DNA of 64,000 nucleotides, taken from the NCBI GenBank assembly GCA_964017185.1, contig OZ024880.1, positions 46,451,071-46,515,070 on the forward strand, in the 5' to 3' direction. Numbering within the stretch: the stretch's first letter is position 1; each line of letters opens with the position of its first letter. Below the pieces are notes generated by a model that did no database searches, was not told where the DNA came from, and saw only the letters and a program-made list of their open reading frames with translations. This document shows positions 13,101 through 27,700 of this stretch, one piece after another. This DNA is from Rugalucina vietnamica. Taxonomy: Eukaryota; Mollusca; Bivalvia; Lucinida; Lucinidae. Both the position numbers and the translations under genes were made by a program.

Positions 13101-16100
13101 CACTGCGTTTTAACAAATACACGTAGCAGTACGAATATTTGACCCCAAAGCCCTAAAATATAGTATTTGGTGACCATAAGTGTTGCAAGCTCTGACATGC
13201 TGTTATTGTGGCAAACCAATGAGTGTAATGGAACTCCCAGGGACGACCCTCGTAAGTATACTGTATATTGTATCAAAACATTACTGACCATCACATTGTG
13301 GTATACCACAGTATTCCCATCGTTTATTAGGATCTAACGTATAACACCAGGGTGTTCCGTCACCGTCTGGATCCCGGCAATAAGATTTGGCGCCAACCTG
13401 ACTCCCTTCTGGGTACCGGCTGTCAACATGGTAGTTATGTTTGTGGGGCGTGTCTTTTACCCATTCTTGACATTTTCTACCCGTCACAGTGTGTGAGATT
13501 GAGCCATTCCATGCCACAGAGTCGACGAAACAGTTCGCTGCATGCATAAATAGCGCTTGTTTGTAATATCGACTACTCGTCGAAATAGCAAAATCACTTT
13601 AAATACGATGTGCACAATAAAATTATTGAAATGGTATTATTTGGCTTTTTCAAGAAAAACAGCATATAGTTGCTTGATTCTTCTTATTAATGTTTGTTCT
13701 GTATTTTGATTGATGCAAAAATAATAGTATGGCATATTCTCTGGGCAGTTTGTGTTTGCAAAATATGTTTTATAATAAAAACAATACATACAATTGGTAG
13801 GTGTCAGAATACGACTGTAGATGTCTTTTGCTGGAAACAGAACAGAAATTATTTGTTTAACATTATGTAAATCAAGTGAAAGAGTACATTATATTAGTTG
13901 TTAATAATTTATTATAAACATCTTCTTATTCCTACCAAAATGTAAAGCTTCTCAGTTTTATTGCTACTGCAAAAGAGGTCAAGTATTTATACGAGTGCAT
14001 GTTCGCCAAATATATTTCAGAATTTTTCTGTACATCAGTGCTCATTAAATACATTCATTCACTCTAATGCAAAGCAAACAAGGGGGCATTAGGCAAAAAA
14101 AAAAGGAATGTTTCCGGTAACCCGACCGACCCTGTCAAAAACTCCCCGACCCTAATATTTTTTTTTCCTGTTTTCCGAAAATAAAAACCTCGAAAATCGA
14201 AAAAAGATCGTGTTTTTCAAGTACCGGACCGGCAAATGAATAAAAAATTTTAACTAAGAAGCTGTGCACGTGCACTGGAGGAGAAAACAGTTTCAAGAAT
14301 TCTGATTAAACTGTATATCTATGTTCAGGTATTTTACATGGTAAGGCTTCCCTCAAAAAAAAAATCCCGACCTATCGACCCATTTTTTTCTGGCATGTTA
14401 CCGGAAACATTCTTATTTTTTTATTTTTTTTATTTTTTTTATTTTTTATTTTTTTTTTTTTTTTTTTTTTTGGCCTAATATTCACAAACCTCTGAACACT
14501 TGAATCTCACAAAGAGACAGAACCTCCGACCTGTCTGGAATGTCTATTCTAATGTATCTGGAATTATAATATAGATAACATAATGAAAACACGCCCATGC
14601 AACATAAAGAGATTTTCTTCAATAGTAAAAAATGAAAATTTCTTTGGATTTTTTTTATATTTTTCTTATTTTTGCTCAAAACATAGATTGTGGGTACAGG
14701 TTAGAACCGCCTCGGCGAGGCGGTTGTAACGAGTACCCACAAGCTATGTTTTGGAGCAAAAATAAGAAAAATAGGTATACCCCTGCAAACCCCAGTTTTA
14801 CTATATAAAAGTGGGGTTTGAGGGGATATACTTTACACGGACATGTTTTCCTGATGAGTATAGTAAAGTGTGATGTGTTAATCAAGCCTGTGCGTGAGAA
14901 AACTAAAAATTTGGGTTCCGACCAGGTCCGACACAAACCGGGCTGTACGGTCACAGAAGATAGATAGAGGTTGGAAATTTTGGATTTAGAAAGTAGAGGA
15001 ATTGTACTATCCGTGTAGCGAAATCAGACTCGCAGTAATTGCGAAGCTGATCTGCGCCTTTGTTTTCGTCTATGCATATTGTTGGTTTTCCCATGCGGCG
15101 GCTCAAATACGAATATACTGAGAAAGTGTTAAAGTGACTATATTTAGGCATGCAAATATACACATCACCGTTGTGGAAGAACTGCTTCTTTTGGATGGTG
15201 ACGTTGCTCGTCGTGCTTCTTATGGTGTATACATTTCGTAACTTATTAGGTTTGCTTGAGTCTGCAAACATGTAACGGACTTCAACACACGAAATAAATG
15301 TTTAGCAGCCAAACTTCTCCGGAAGGGCTATCGGTATCATAAACTTCGAAAAACATTTTATAAATTTTATCGCAGTCACTATGACTTGGTTTCCAAATTT
15401 AATGTTGGGATAAAGACATTTTTACGTGAGGGCCTTTCGGAACCAAAATTTTATGGTGACTTGGAAACTTATAGGGTGGAATGTTTTTTTTTTTTTTTTC
15501 TTTTCAGTTCAGAAAAATCATAACACGTTACAGACGTATAGATTATAATTTGAATGTAATGCGACAGTCTGCATGCTTAGTTTTTAACCCAATCATGGTT
15601 GACAACTATGCTGCCTTCTTTAATTGCACGCCGTTGGGTCGGGCAACAGACTCTATGATGGCCCCGAAATAAAGCTATTCATTTTAGTTGGTTGGGACCG
15701 GAGCTTTTTGTCTGTTGTTAGGCCCACCGTGGTTCAACTGGCGATTTTCTTTTGCTCCGGGTTTCAGTAAGTTATTCGGCGCTCGGGGATCTCCATCGTC
15801 GGGCAGCTTATTGAATCTGTTGAGTCCTCGTTTTTGATTCATCAGGGTGGTTATCGTGATCTATTTGCTTGTCATTGACGATTCATAGACTAGAGATTCA
15901 CCACGAGGACCAAACAACTAACTAAATGTTGTGAACCACTGCAGAAGATGAGGGTGAGGTTAGGCGCCTGTAAAATCAATTTAAGTTCCCCAGTAATATT
16001 TTATATTACTGATCGTTCCAAGGCGATATTTCTGTTGTGGTTCCATTTGTTTTGTGTTTTTGGAGTCGAATTTTTGTGCTGTATGAACCTTACATACGTT

Positions 16101-17196
16101 TTCATATTTTTATATATTTAAGTTCGGGTAACTGAGTGGTCGCCTATTGGGAAATAGCTGCTCTCTCGGCTCAAGATATGTTTTCTAAGTATAAGTACCT
16201 AATTGTTAATTTAATTTTTCGAACCTAAGTTTTTGGGGTGAGAATTTCTTTCTGATTGCGCCTCCTCCTGATCGTTGCCTACTTGTACCTTCTTCGCTTT
16301 CTTTATATAATGTTTTGATATTTTTCATCGTGCGATAAAGATTATATTATTATTCGCCATAGTGCTGAACTTTCCAGGACAGAACAATTATTGTATTGAC
16401 TGGAAGTTCTGCTTAAATATAATATTAAAAATGTCGTGAAAGTAAGAAAAAAATCACCTTGCCAAGACTGGTGACTGAAGGTCTATTGTAATCTCAGGAG
16501 GTGGCTTAGGTCGTGTGTCTTGAAATACTTTGAACTTCTCGTCAGTTGTGCCGCTACTGTTACTTAGAAACACTCGAAAGTTGTGTAGACGTGTTTTACA
16601 AACTTCACCTAAAATGCAAGAGAAAGATCCATAGAGCAGAAGTCAGTCATGGCATCGATTTAGATTTTTTGTTTTAAAATGGAATATGAAATACGGAACA
16701 ATTTAGGGTAAAAATAAGAAATATACTGTATTTCCACTAGTTTGAAGGTGTCTTATTTATGGGTGTTTTAAAATTTGAAAAAAAAAAAAAACACTGCTAC
16801 TTGTACCAAGCCTTTGAAACCAAAAAATGTATCCTTCTCATATGAAAGGGACTGGCATATTTCCTTGTGTTTCATGAAAATATATGTTTTTGCAACTTTC
16901 TGACACCACAGCTATGGACATTCGATGCCGAATCGACATTCATACAAATCTTTTTCATCGGGAAAACTTGTCCGTGATATGAATACCCCTACATCCCACT
17001 TTTTATAGCAACACTTGGGTGTACAGGGCCACACCGTTTTTTCTTCTTCTTCTTCTTATTATTATTTTTGATCCAAAACAGATTGTGGGTACTCTTTAGA
17101 ACCGCACCGGCAGGGCCGTTCTGATGTGTATCCACTATCAATGTTTTGAGGTACATGTATGTTTTGAGCAAAAATACAGAAATATTCAACATTTTC

Positions 17197-17234
<38 letters not shown>

Positions 17235-18691
17235 CAAAGCCGAAAAATATCTCTATCTAATGCATGTGACAAGTTGTCGACTTACAACCTCCATCATAGC
17301 GCCTATGTATGACAATTCTACCGATGTCATAGGTCGTCCCCATGTCCAACTCCCACCAGGGATTTTGCTCATAGTTCGTGTGTGAACAGCAAGCACTAGC
17401 AAAATGCCTTGTAGCACAGCCATCTATAACCCTCTGTGCGTCATGGCCTTGGTGATCGCTTGACTGGGTTGCATGTTTACCCGGAGCTATGTTGTACTCT
17501 GTTAAAATAAACAAAAAAGAAAACTATTCAGAAAGCACATCATACATCAAGGCTTGATCGAATAAGAATCTGTCTCCTGGGCTACACCCTCGAGTCCAAA
17601 CAAGCCTCATTGCGTCAAGGTCACTAAAATAGGAGAATGGAAGCTCAAACACTCCACCAAGCAATCCACCAAGCCTCATTAACTGCGCATGAATTCTTTA
17701 AGGATGTTCGCTGCTAACATTTGACATTTCGGAACTTCCGGTTTTTCTTTTCTTGAATATCTCGTAAACGGTTGCAGATATTTTCCTAATATTTGATATT
17801 TGGATACATATTGATGATATGCATTGAATGAGCCATAAAAATTGTCGATCTAAGAAACTTCATTTTTTCACCCCATTTTCTGCAACTTTTCAGAAAATTT
17901 TAGTTGACAGTAAAATTTAGGGGGTAGGGTAGATTAAACTTAAATATTACACATCTTCAAATTAATTGCACTAGTTCGATGTTAATTTTAGCAGCAGTAT
18001 ATGTGTACATGGTCTTCTAAGTCATTTGTTGTGTCTTTGGTGTGCTGGTTTTAAAATTTTAGGTGGTTTTATGAAATGGGCTTTTAGAAACAAAACAGCC
18101 GAAGAAAGGCTGAAAATGGCGATTTTCAAGTTGTTGGTTCTCTCTAATATGCTCACTACCCTATATATTTCTTTCTTTTATTCGAACAACATTACCAAGT
18201 TCTATGTTGTGTGAAAATACAAGAAAAAGTTTGAATCAACAAATACGGGTTTGGCACATTTCAAAATAATGATTTTTTCCGACTTTTCAAGTATGGGGGT
18301 AGGGTTGGAAAAGGAATCGTTAAATTTTGTCATCCACTTCAAGTTGCAAATTTTTCTATGCTTTTGGTCCAAAATAGTCTGCGTTACATAAATATTATGA
18401 CTTTTGAAAGCATTCTAAGTGTATTTTTGTTCAAGACTGGTATGTTTCAAAGAATTAAAAATTAAATTAATTTTACCAATTTTAAAACATGGTGCTCAGA
18501 GGTATCATTCAGAGGCCTGTAGCTTGAAAAAATGCACACTACCCTATATTTATTTTGTTTTCAAATGTCTTGTGTTGTATTTTGGAATCAAAAAAGAGTG
18601 GTTAGAAAAAAAGTTTGAATACTTTTTCATTGGCAGCGAACATCCTTAAATGAAACTAAGATCCGTCCGCGAAGCTGCTCAGAACCGTAAC

Positions 18692-18744
<53 letters not shown>

Positions 18745-21700
18745 GAAAGACATGCATACAAACACTGAACATTGAATATAAAGTTATGATGAAACATTAA
18801 GCATTAAATACACATGTATAAAGTTATAATGATTATTGTTATTTCAAAAACATATTACAATTAAATCAGCATTGATTGACCCACCTGCTCTCTGCTGACA
18901 TACATATCCCAGTTTGAAACTACAAGGGTACGTTATCCACTGACGGTTCACCATGGCCACACAGTTTCTCAAATACCTCCCCCCTATCACGTGATTATTG
19001 ATCTCTTTCTTCTTCCAGAATGTTGTTGTAGGCTGAAAATGGAAATCGTGTCTTATCCAATATTGTTTCATAGACTGGACAGACTAGAAAAATGTCAGAG
19101 AAGGTATTCTTTGTAGCAATTCAAAAATAATAAAAAAAACTCATTTTGTGTATGCACGGTCTTATTTGTGTACGACATATATGGAGCAATCATGTGAGAT
19201 CTTACAAGGAGGCAGCGAAGATATTTTTAATGTAATTAACTTATCATTTTAAAAAATGCAAATAAGAAAGAATTAAAACACAAGAAGAGTAAGACAGCGT
19301 CCAATACCTCGTGTTTAGTGTCTAGCCATACAACCTTTGATTCCGTTGTCCGTTTGCTTAAACCGATCCATATTTCTTGGTTGACTAGATCTGAAATGTA
19401 CAAGTGGGTGCTTCATTATATCTTATTACTGTTGTGGTTTTGTTTGTTTAAAGATTTAGATGTTTGGAATTACTTGCTCTAAAATATTTTACTCTTAAGG
19501 TAGACGACACAATTGATTTAATATTCTTTACACCTTTCACTGTCTTAAATTGTATGAAATGTTTGGCAGTAACTTAGTGTTTCTGACAGTATAACAGAGT
19601 TAATTACTCACTTATATAGAATTGTCTTGACACATACATGCAAGGTATCTTGAAGTTGAGCAGGGTTGCCCAACATCTGAAGATGTCTTATACTTGTCTG
19701 GGGTTGACAGACCCTAAGGACTGTCCTTCACTTAGAGTCTGGAATCTAGGGTTGTCAAGTAATTACAATGGATGCTTAATGGTACCTGATTGTTAGTGTG
19801 TTTTCTTCCCACCTCGGTTTTTGGAGTGGGAATCTTTTTCTGATTGCGCCTTTTCCTGATCTTTGCCTACTTGTACCTTTTTAACTACTATATTGAGGGT
19901 CGTCTTGTATATTCAGTTGGCCAGCATTTAGAAATAGCCGTGCATCGAGGTTTGTTAGACAAGCTGAGCCATCGTGCACTTTAGTGGTCGTTCGTCTCTC
20001 ACTAATGAGAAAGACCATCGATATTGTTGGTGAGTGAGTTCTTTGGTGGCTGACTTGGCCAATTCTAGCTCTAAACTGTCGGTTGCAAGTAGAGCAAGTC
20101 AATGTCATGGAATCAGCTGGTGGCCCATTGGTATTGGCTTTGTGTTCTCTGCGTTTTCATTCAGATTCACAGATTCTCTGTTTTCATAGAGAGCTGCTCC
20201 TTTGTTGATAAGACCTCACCACTTTGATCGCTCCTGAGCAGTCTGTTCCCAAGACCCAACTGGTATGTCGAAATCCTCACAGCACTTTCCCTCTTGTAGT
20301 TCTCCATAGAAGACTTTTTTGGAAGTCGCTCAGCAGGCATTCTTATAACATGGCCAGTCCACCTTAGCTGTGTTAGCTTTAAGACAGTATGCATGCTTTG
20401 CATCCCTGCTTTCTTCAGGACTTCTGTGTCTGGGATCTTGTCTTGCCACTTGATTTCAAACAGCTTTCTCAAACAGCTTAAGTGGAAGTGGTTGTCTCTT
20501 TGCATGACGCTGGTATACTGTCCAGGTCTCACATGCATACAAGAGGGTTGGAAGTACCACAGCCTTGTAGACTTTCAGCTTGGTAACAAGCTGGTGTTTA
20601 GTTTCTAAATTATTAACTTCCTGTCTTACTGCTATCAAATCTCATGTCATACGATACTGTGAGACGGTGTATGAAACTTCAAATAAAATATGGTTTTGGT
20701 CAATAAAAAATTCTAGCGAGGTGCTTAGTAAATTGAAGTGTAGAGGGTTCCTTGCGACGAGCTTGTCCACATATTTTTCTACTCTGTATACCACATTGCC
20801 ATATAATCTGACTAATGAAAAAAATACTCGATTGAAAAACTATGGTTCACTTTATTTGGCCTGTAATGACAGAAAAGCTTTTTTTTTTCACTTCCTCTGA
20901 CCAAAGTCGATATACACTTTGGTCATGTCAGAATGTATGCGATACCTTATCCTATCTCCTGGATAATCTTTATATTTGATTTGGATCCAAGTTATACAGA
21001 CAAACTGTTGAAATCCCGATGGGTACAAATTGCGCCCCTCTCGTAGCTATCTATTTTTATACTGCTACGAAAGAGATTTCATGGATTTTCTTAACCATGA
21101 CAATCAAGTTGATGTTATCGAGGCTTTTAATTCGACTTCTTAGTATCTCTATGACCTTTTGAACATTGACAATCCTTATTTTGAAGGCATGATCGACAAA
21201 CACATTTATCCCCCTGAACTACAGTTGAATATAGCAAACAACACAAATACCGAAGCCCCATTTTTAGACTCACATCTTCCTACAGCAAATGGATTCGTTT
21301 CTTCTAAAATTTATGATAAACGCGATGACTTTGATTTTGATAAAGTAAACTTTCCGTTTTTGGATGGTGACGTTCCTCGCCGTGCTTCTTTAAACGGCGT
21401 ATACATTTCGCAACTTATTAGGTTTGCTAGAGTCTGCAATCATGTTGCGGACTTCAATGCGCGAAATAAATGTCTCCCCGTACATCATCCACAGTGCAGA
21501 TTATATTTTTATTTAGGTCCTTTGAGATCAGTAAAGATATTTAGAGTGTTCAAAACATTCAAGTTTAGAAACATACTTCTAACCAATGTTTAAATTATTT
21601 GACCCCGTTTAGGAATGTGTCTTTGATTTAGACTTCTCGTGTTAATGTTCTAAATTACAGTACAATAGTCTGGCTTTCGTCGCCGGTTTTAAAAAGGCTA

Positions 21701-24700
21701 CTGATGAGGGTTCATTACCCGAAATTGCGCAATATAGTCCATGCTATCTCCCTTTGAATGTTCTTATTGCTTCCAAAGGATCAAACCTTTATAATATTAA
21801 CAGCCAAACCTCTTCAGCAGGGTTATCAGTATCATAAACTTCGAAAAACCTTTTCTAAATTTTATCGCAGACACTATGAACTGATTTCCAAATTTAATGT
21901 TTGGCTAAAGACCCTTTTACGCGAGGGCCTTACGGAACCAGAAATTTATGGTGACTTGGTTTACTTTAAGAAACTTATCGGAAGGAATGATTTTTCTTTT
22001 CAATTCAGGAAAATCATAACGCGTTACAACTTAAATGTTATGCGACAGTCTGCATGCTTAGTTTTTAACCCAATCAAAGTTGATAGCTATGCTGCCTTCT
22101 TTAATTGCACGCCGGTGGGTCGGGCGTCAGACTCTATGATGGCCCCGACATAAAGCTATTCATTTTAGTTGGTTGGGGCCGGAGCTTCTTGTCTGTTGCA
22201 TGGACCACCGGGGCTCAACTGGTGTTTTTATTTTGCTCCGGAGTTAGTAAGTTATTGGGCGCCCACGGATCTCCATCGTCGGGCAGCTAACTCAGTCTGC
22301 GAGTCCTCGTTTTCATCATGGAGTTTATCATGATTTATTTGTTTGTCCATGATGATTTATAGACTAGTTAGAGATTCACCACGAGGACCGAACAACTGAT
22401 TAAATGTTGTGAACCACTGCAGAAGCTGACGGCGAGGTCAGGTACCTGTAAAACCGGTTAAAGCCCGCTAGTAATTTTATATTACTGATCGTTCCAAGGC
22501 GATATTTCTTTGTTGGTTCTTATTGTTTTATGTCTTGGTATTTAAGATTTTTGTGCTGTTGGCGCCTTATGTATGTTATCATATTGTTAGTTAAGTTTAG
22601 GTAACTGAGTGGCCACCTATTAGGAAAATAGCTGCTCATTCGGCTTACGATATGTTTTCATGGTAAAAAAACCTGGTTGTTAATTTATGTTTTCCCACTG
22701 CGGTTTTTGGAGTGGGAATCTTTTTCTGATTGCGCATTTTCCTGATCGTTGCCTACCTGTACCTTTTCCAGCTTGGTGTCAAGCTTTATTCCTTTTCGCT
22801 CCCAGACATTTGCACGGAGTCTTCTAAATGCCACACTGGCTTTTGCAATTCTGGCAGTGACCTCATCATCAATGTGCACTGCATTGGAAAGAGTGCTTCC
22901 CAGGTAGGTGAATTTATCAATTACTTTCAGTTTTTGTCCATTCACGGTGATGGTTGGTTCATTGTACGGTTTTCCAGGTGCTGGTTGGTGTACAGCCTCT
23001 GTCTTTTTTGTGCAGATTGTGAGATCATAGTTATCACATGACTGTGATACTTGATCCATGGCTCTTTGCATTTTTGTCTCTGAGCTGGCTTCTTATCCAT
23101 ATCATCTGCATAGAGGAGCTCATCTAGCACATCAGTCTGCACCTTAGTTTTGGCTTGCCATCAAAACGGTACCTGAGTGGAAAACCAGTGTCACTGTCTT
23201 GAAAAGCATCCATGAGCATGGCAGAAAACATCATGCTGAACAGTGTTGGTGCCATAAGTCAGCCCTGCTGACCCCATTCATTACCTGAAATGGTTCAGAG
23301 AACTCTCCCTCATTTTGCACACGTGCCTGTATGCCATCATGAAATTGCCGCACCATTGCTATGAATCTGGGTGGACAGCCAAACTTGGCCATGATTTTCC
23401 AGAGTCCATCACGACTAATTGTGTCAAAAGCTTTGGTGAGGTCAACAAAAGTCATGTATAGATCTACATTCTGTTCTTGACATTTCTTCTGAAGCTGTCT
23501 TGCTATGAAGATCATGTCTATTGTCCCTCTGTCTTTCTGAATCCACATTGACTTTCTGGGAATAGTACCTTCTGATCAAGATGAACATTCAGGCGGTTCA
23601 ACAGAATTTTTACCAGTGGTTGTCACAGACTTGTGGATTTCCTTTCCGCTTGTATAGGTCGATTATGGATGCATCCTTAAATTCTTGTGGGATAACCTCC
23701 TTCCTCCACATACAGTGAAACAACTCTGTCAGTTTCTCTGCCATTGATAGCCCCACCCCCACCCCCGCCCCACTGCCTTATAAACCTCTGCAGTAATTGC
23801 ATCTGCACCTGGAGCTTTGCCAGATGACAGTTGTTGAACTGTTTTTCTTGTTTTCATGACGGTTGGAAATTCGTCTAACAGAACGTTGCACTCTCTCCGT
23901 GGCAGTCTGTCGATTGCATCCTCATTGATGCTTGACGGTCGATTCAGCAGCATACTATCGAAATGTTCTGCCCACCTTTTCAAGATAGCCTCTTTATCTG
24001 TGAGAAGAGTGCTTTCATCTGCACTGAGCAATGTGGTGGCTCCAGAACTCTTTGGGGCATAAATAGTTTTCAGTGCATTATGAAATTTCTTCATGTCCTT
24101 TCTGTCCGCAAAAGACTGAATTTCTTCTGTTTTCTTCCTCAGCCAGGAATCTTGCATATCCCTAAGCTTGGTCTGGACTGTCTTACAAATGTTACTATAG
24201 GCTGCAGGTTATATTTTCTTTTTGGTCTTTTGAGATCAGCGATGATATTCTGAGAAATCAGAAATTTATTATCGGTTTAGATTCATTCTCTAACCAATGT
24301 TTAACATATTATTTGGTCCCACTAAGATAATATTAGTCTTTGTATCTGTTGGAAGTTGCAAAATTTCAGTAATTCTCTTTGGCTCCATGTTGCCAAATCT
24401 AAAGGGCCACTGACAAGGATTTAATAGTCGAAACCGCGGTATGGCCCATCCCCTTTCTCATTAATGTGTTCACTGCTCTTAAAGGATCTCAGTTTTAATT
24501 TTTCTTGTATACTGAGCTAGTATCATCTTTATGTGCCTAGTATCATCTTGATGTGCCTTGTGCAAGCGGTGTTTTTATTTAAGAAGCCTCTGAATTTCAT
24601 CATCATTCTCATCAAACCAGTCTTGATTTTTGCGAGATGGATGCCCTATCGAAAACTGTCCAGTTTTCTTCGGGGTTCTGAACTGAGATTGATTGCACCC

Positions 24701-27700
24701 AGTTGGTTGCAGATGTCCGTTAAGAAAGCTTGTTTCGTGCTGTCTTTATTCAGCTTTGAGACATCCAATCTTTTAGGAGAATTCTTGCCTTGAGGACGCC
24801 TCGCAGGCTGGATTCTTAGGTTGAGTTTGCTGACAACTAGTCTATAATCTGTCCAGCAGTCTGCACCACACATAGTCTTTGACACTCTGACATACTGCCT
24901 GTATGTTCTCCGCACTATGACATAGTCTATGAGATGTCAGTGTTTGGAACGGGGATGTGTCCAGGATGTTTTATTTCTGTTTGGTAGACGAAAGACTGTA
25001 TTGGTGTTTAGGAGATCATGTTCAGCACACTATCTTAGAAGCAAGAGACCATTGCTGTTGCACTTTCCAACACCGTCTGGACCTATAACTCCTTCCCAGG
25101 TCTGTTTTAGTGTCGTGAACTTTAGTACATAGACTGAGAACAGCATGCAAGCTATCTTACCTGCGATATAATCCAGTGTGTCTTTGTCATTTAGGGTCAC
25201 AAGATCTCCTCCGACCTGCTGACATTCCTGTCTCGCTGCTAGCCAGGATAGGGCATCGTATCTCACAATATAGCACTTGTTGTTTCTCTTTATCCACGAT
25301 AGTGGGCATTCATACTGTGCTAAAATGGAAAATCACTTGTAGTAATAAGTCTGACTAATATGAGATCTGAAGCTGAGAGCGAGAATCGGGGCCCTATGAA
25401 TCAGATTCTTTTTACTGGCTTTTTGTAGGTAGTGTTGCAATAATAATAAGTGATAATATGCATGTGACGACTCGTGATATACCCGAGTCCTTCTCTGGTT
25501 AAAGGGGTACGCCTCAATGCTTAGAGGGAAAAAAATCAAAATTCTTCGAATGAAACTTTCACTTTTTATAGCTGAAAAAATCTCTGTATATTGCATGGGC
25601 AAGTTTTCATAATTGTGTAATTCGCTCACGCAACATGGTAGACGGAGGTATAACCGGCGTGTTGACAGGAACTGTACACAATACCAGCTTCGTTGTTCCA
25701 CAGTCTCCCAGCTGTAACTTCGTCTGATCTGTAATTGTAGTAAAGATTTTAAAAGATGTGTACTACGTACCTAAATCACTAACGGCTCATATGGCTCAAC
25801 ATTTTTCTGATGTATTTAAGAAGTGTTGTTCCATCATTGCTAGAATTCGTTAGGTTCAAATCTGTGTAATGCGTTAAAGGTGACATAGCTTTTTTTACAT
25901 AAATTGAGTCGAGTCATGAGAAACCTCATCAACTGCCATAACCGCGAAGCTGAGCAACACCTTTGTTTTCGGTGCACAGATACTTACAATGCCTCTCCAA
26001 AATTTCAAGCTTCTAGCCTTCTTCTGTGACTGTACAAGCCAGTTTGTGTCGGAACTGATCGGCAACCCATATTGTTGCTTTTCTTATGCAGAGGATTCAA
26101 CTAGTCTAGTCCCATTTCTTAAAATTATCATTATAATATACTTGTAAGGGTATGCTTCGACACTGTTTTTACTTATTCGTGACAGTATGTCGACGGACTT
26201 ATTCCATGGCATTGTTGTGTTTGTTTTTTGAATTGATTCTGAATGTCCCAGTCAACAGCTATGGTCATGTCGGGGCGTTGCCTCCATTTTATGGGACTTT
26301 AACCAAAAATGAAGATGGCATGACCACCAAAACGTTCTTAAAAATAACCACACAAGTAAGCCACAAAGGTTAATACGTATGGATGGCTTGATTTGAACCA
26401 CTTTTACTGGACAGGCTCAGACCAGAGTGGTTAAACAGTAATCAGATGGTCAGTCAATAGCGTATAAGCTTTGCCTGGAGGCAGAAGACACCTATATATT
26501 TCTTTAGGCCCCAAAGAATTCTAAACTATATATTATGAAAATCTAGTCGTACCTGCTGACAGGAACGCACATCCAACGTCCCCTGATGCAAGCAAAACAT
26601 CTTTAGCAACATCGGGGCCAAATTCACTCGGCATGCCTGTATAATAAATTAAACATTAAATGACATGACTTTCAGATGACTTTTTCACTCAAATGTTGCC
26701 GAAAAATTAAGTCCAATTCGCATGCACCAAAAATACACGTGTGTAAATATACTCCGGTGTGCAAATTTTACTCGGGGTAAGTAAATGGCGCATGCGAACG
26801 CAAATACACACCGGAGTATATTTACATATGGGTAAATTTACTCCAGGGTCTGACCAGATGCAAATTTTATTTTTACAAATACACACGTGTAAATTTACTA
26901 TTTTGTCCCATGTGAACGCAAAGTAAAATTTACCCATGAGTATTTTTATTTCAAGTCACTATTCTGCTTTAAGATAACAAATTTTCACATTTTTTGTTCT
27001 TAACTAATTATATGACAGTTTCTGAAACTGTGGACATTGTTGCTAAATAAGAGTTTATTGTCATTCATCACATTTTAGATTATATGGAGTGCAAACAGCC
27101 ACACAATTTCTTCATCATTCTTGATGAAATTCTTTGGGCATTTAACAGTAATTCCTTGTCAAAAGATAATTAAAGTGAACTGTCTAACTGCTAAGATTAT
27201 GCCTGACCATTTACATGATTCTCCTCTGCTGCCAAAGTCTACAAGAACAAATTGAAGCAGCCTGTTCTTGTTTTGCAAATACAGAAAACTGAAATGAACA
27301 GGCTTTAATTCAGAAATGATAAATTTACATACAAAAATACTCCGGGTGATAAAACCCATGCGAACGCAATTCAAATTTACTCTCAGGTTGATTTGCACAC
27401 CGGAGTATATATACACACCGGAGTATATTTACACGCGTGTATTTTTTGCGCATGCGAATTGGACTTTAGTCGCTTTTTGTGAGGACCTTTCGGAACCAGA
27501 ATTTTAAGGTGACTTGGTTTAGAAATTTAAGAAAGTTATTTGAAGGAGTTGGTAAAATAGTTAAACGTTACAAACATATAGGATATAACTTAAATGTAAT
27601 GTGACAGTCTGAATGGTTGGTTTTTATCCCGATCACTAATGATTACCATGCTCCCTTCTTTTATTACACGCTAGTGGATCGGGCGTCAGACTCTATGATG

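Larger units (their letters stand above)
19990..25107 (-). mobile_element. Old 5'-truncated LINE copy with nested insertions
   Basis: Same family as the 46-kb LINE. Segments homologous to it lie at about 19990-20584, 22770-24205 and 24499-25107, in order and on the minus strand, with many frameshifts and stops. The left end has the same GACGAAC terminus; the right end is truncated within the endonuclease region. Imperfect flanks (CTTTAGTGGTCGT at about 19972-19984 and TTTTAGTGTCGT at about 25108) look like a diverged target-site duplication. It sits in the first intron of CTLD4 of the lectin gene. Confidence 0.8.
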
